A stretch of DNA of 6,170 nucleotides, from positions 1 through 6,170 of the forward strand of contig JBFIPU010000123.1 of the NCBI GenBank assembly GCA_041609995.1. Reading direction: 5' to 3'. Origin of the DNA: JABDOU01 sp041609995. Lineage in GTDB: Bacteria; Actinomycetota; Acidimicrobiia; Spongiisociales; SHLN01. The notes under the pieces were generated by a model, which was not told where the DNA came from, did no database searches, and was given only the letters and a program-made list of their open reading frames with translations. Positions 4,755 to 6,170 of the stretch are shown piece by piece. A program made the position numbers and the translations under genes. Each line of letters opens with the position of its first letter. The stretch's first letter is position 1.

Positions 4755-6020
4755 ATGACTACGCGATCTCGGCTGCGCTCGCTGTGGGAATGGTTTCTCT
4801 CCATCGGGGCGTACCCGGGTGAGCCCGAAGCCCAGCGGAGTAAGCGTCGGATTGTGGCGGGTTACATCGCCATCCGAACTCCGCCCACGGTGTTCTTCAC
4901 AGTTCTCGGGTTTGCCGAGGGCCATGGTTTGACGCCGTACGCAGACGTGGTTGCTTTCATCGTCCCTGTTCTCGCCCTCGTGGCCCTGCACTACCGCCCG
5001 CATTGGTATCGGGTGATCGTGCATGTGCTGCTGGCCACCTTGTTGCTGGAGAATCTGGTGCCGTCCGTCATGACCGGGGGGATTGTCGAGGGTGGCTACC
5101 TGATGGTCTTTGCACTGATCGTCGTGGTCGGCGCTTTCATCTCGCTCGATCGGCGAGCAGCATTCCGGTGGTTCATCGCCTATGTGGCCTCTGTGATCCT
5201 GGCGGTGGTGCTACCCGAATTCATCGACCCTATCCAGGAACCGCTGGCGAATGCGTCGGGCGACCTCGCCGCCATCATCGTGTTCGTCGGCCTCTTCCTC
5301 TACCTTGGGATGGCCTATTTTGTTCGGCAGCGGGATCGGTTTCAGCAGGAGTCGGATGATTTGTTGCACAACATCTTGCCGGATGAGATCGCTACCAGGT
5401 TGAAGCGGGATGCTTCGATGATTGCCGATGATTACGAGTCGGCGTCGGTGTTGTTTGCCGATGTGGTCGATTTCACTCCCATGTCGGCCACCATGACTCC
5501 GCCGGAGCTGGTTGGGTTGTTGAACAGCGTGTTCATCACCTTTGACCGGTTCGTGGAGGAGATGGGGTTGGAGAAGATCAAGACGGTGGGGGACGAATAT
5601 ATGGTGGCGGCCGGGGTTCCGGTTGTCCGCTCCGATCATGCGCAGGCGATGTGTGAGTTGGCGTTGCGGATTCGTGATTATTGCGCCGAGAACCGTTTTG
5701 AGGGCCGGGAGATCAGTTTGCGGATCGGTATCAATTCGGGTCCGGTGGTGGCCGGGATCGTGGGTACGCACAAGTTTGCGTATGACTTGTGGGGGGATGT
5801 GGTCAACACGGCTTCTCGCATGGAGTCAGAAGGCATCGCCGGTCAGATCCAGATCAGTGACAGCACCTATCAGTTGATCAAGGACGATTATCACTGCCAG
5901 GCCCGGGGAGAGATCCCGGTCAAAGGCAAAGGCACCATGCACACCTGGCTCCTCCACGGTGCCGGTAATCGTCCGGCGACATCATCGACCACAATCGAGG
6001 CCGACACCGGGAGCCCATGA
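4755..6020 (+). CDS. Membrane class III adenylate cyclase (six-helix type)
   Basis: The 421-residue product has about six hydrophobic helices (roughly 34-53, 64-79, 86-104, 115-131, 137-153, 171-190). A signalling linker (DDLLHNILPDEIATRLK, 201-217) leads to a class III cyclase domain (about 225-400). All expected catalytic residues are visible: metal-binding Asp236 (in FADVVDF) and Asp280 (KTVGDEYM), adenine-selecting Lys276 and Asp344 (FAYDLWG), and transition-state Asn351 and Arg355 (NTASR). The Lys/Asp pair predicts ATP rather than GTP as substrate, giving cAMP at the inner membrane face as a homodimer. The architecture resembles mycobacterial Rv1625c and one half of mammalian membrane cyclases. 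Leucine codon use changes sharply near residue 200: TTG is 3 of 24 before and 13 of 14 between 200 and 375. A leaderless start is possible. The cAMP receptor-type site at 4195-4216 is a plausible target of its product. Confidence 0.95.
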   Translation: MTTRSRLRSLWEWFLSIGAYPGEPEAQRSKRRIVAGYIAIRTPPTVFFTVLGFAEGHGLTPYADVVAFIVPVLALVALHYRPHWYRVIVHVLLATLLLENLVPSVMTGGIVEGGYLMVFALIVVVGAFISLDRRAAFRWFIAYVASVILAVVLPEFIDPIQEPLANASGDLAAIIVFVGLFLYLGMAYFVRQRDRFQQESDDLLHNILPDEIATRLKRDASMIADDYESASVLFADVVDFTPMSATMTPPELVGLLNSVFITFDRFVEEMGLEKIKTVGDEYMVAAGVPVVRSDHAQAMCELALRIRDYCAENRFEGREISLRIGINSGPVVAGIVGTHKFAYDLWGDVVNTASRMESEGIAGQIQISDSTYQLIKDDYHCQARGEIPVKGKGTMHTWLLHGAGNRPATSSTTIEADTGSP

Positions 6021-6027
6021 CGTGGCC

Positions 6028-6170
6028 ATGAGGCACCGTTTTCGGCTCGCCTGGGAATCGCCTTTGCACTCCGGTGTCTCTGAGACATCGGCACCGCCAT
6101 CGGAAGCAGCCATCTGGGCATTTGATCGGGTCAAGACCTCGGGCGAGACGTACCCAGATCGCGCCATAGG
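6028..6170 (+). CDS. Weak open frame running off the window end
   Basis: A frame from the ATG at 6028 stays open for 47 codons to the window edge, with the translation starting MRHRFRLAWESPLH. There is no ribosome site in front, and no domain is recognisable in the visible part. The region also holds a short palindrome, TGTCTC-T-GAGACA (6075-6087), which might mark the end of the cyclase transcript although no T-tract follows. The stretch may equally be plain intergenic sequence. Confidence 0.2.
   Translation, partial: MRHRFRLAWESPLHSGVSETSAPPSEAAIWAFDRVKTSGETYPDRAI

Noticed and set aside
4156..5024. Small minus-strand frames sharing the peptide MELHSSSQGT
   Set aside because: The shared peptide is only the GGAGCTGC and GGAACGC hairpins of R3 and R5 translated. 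The frames also cross into the cyclase gene or lack ribosome sites.
5460..5820. Guanylate cyclase activity
   Set aside because: The base-selecting positions are Lys276 and Asp344, the adenylate pattern, not the Glu/Cys-type pair of guanylate cyclases.
5891..6167. Minus-strand frames at the right end
   Set aside because: They overlap the end of the cyclase gene and show no domain or ribosome site.

Overview
The window is GC-rich and has the gene content of a high-GC actinobacterium. It carries a coenzyme-F420-type luciferase-like oxidoreductase of the Rv1855c kind, an MgtC/SapB membrane protein, a class II glutamine amidotransferase, a two-domain fasciclin lipoprotein and a six-helix membrane class III adenylate cyclase. 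Acidimicrobiia or a relative is my best guess for the lineage. That is inference from gene content, because there is no rRNA or other phylogenetic marker here.

Layout. Positions 1-300 are noncoding and repeat-rich: one hairpin element (R1), three tandem copies of a 34-bp unit, and a second hairpin element in the opposite orientation (R2). Two minus-strand genes follow: the oxidoreductase (357-1232), and the MgtC family protein (1321-1995) upstream of it in the direction of transcription. The amidotransferase (2125-2955, plus) diverges from them. It converges on the fasciclin lipoprotein gene (3088-4119, minus), and a strong hairpin terminator (3038-3068) sits between the two. A 635-bp noncoding gap (4120-4754) holds a perfect palindrome matching the CRP/GlxR operator pattern TGTGA-N6-TCACA, three more hairpin elements (R3, R4, R5) and a possible leaderless promoter. 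The adenylate cyclase (4755-6020, plus) follows. The last 150 bases contain only a weak open frame running off the edge.

Two things stand out. First, R1-R5 behave as one family of modular elements. They share a GGGGGACCATTG-like inner end and a TACCCCT-like outer end, but differ inside, where they carry short perfect hairpins with three-base loops. Three of these hairpins contain GCGAAGC, known as an unusually stable DNA mini-hairpin. Where copies can be aligned, the differences fall in loops or unpaired positions and not in stems. R1/R2 and R4/R5 form inverted pairs facing each other, much like the BIME arrangement of enterobacterial REP sequences. I do not recognise the family.

Second, a cAMP-receptor-type operator lies in the gap between a predicted adenylate cyclase gene and the fasciclin gene it probably controls. 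This suggests a local cAMP link to expression of a surface adhesion-type lipoprotein. The cyclase gene itself is mosaic in codon use: leucine is almost always TTG in the catalytic half and rarely so in the membrane half.
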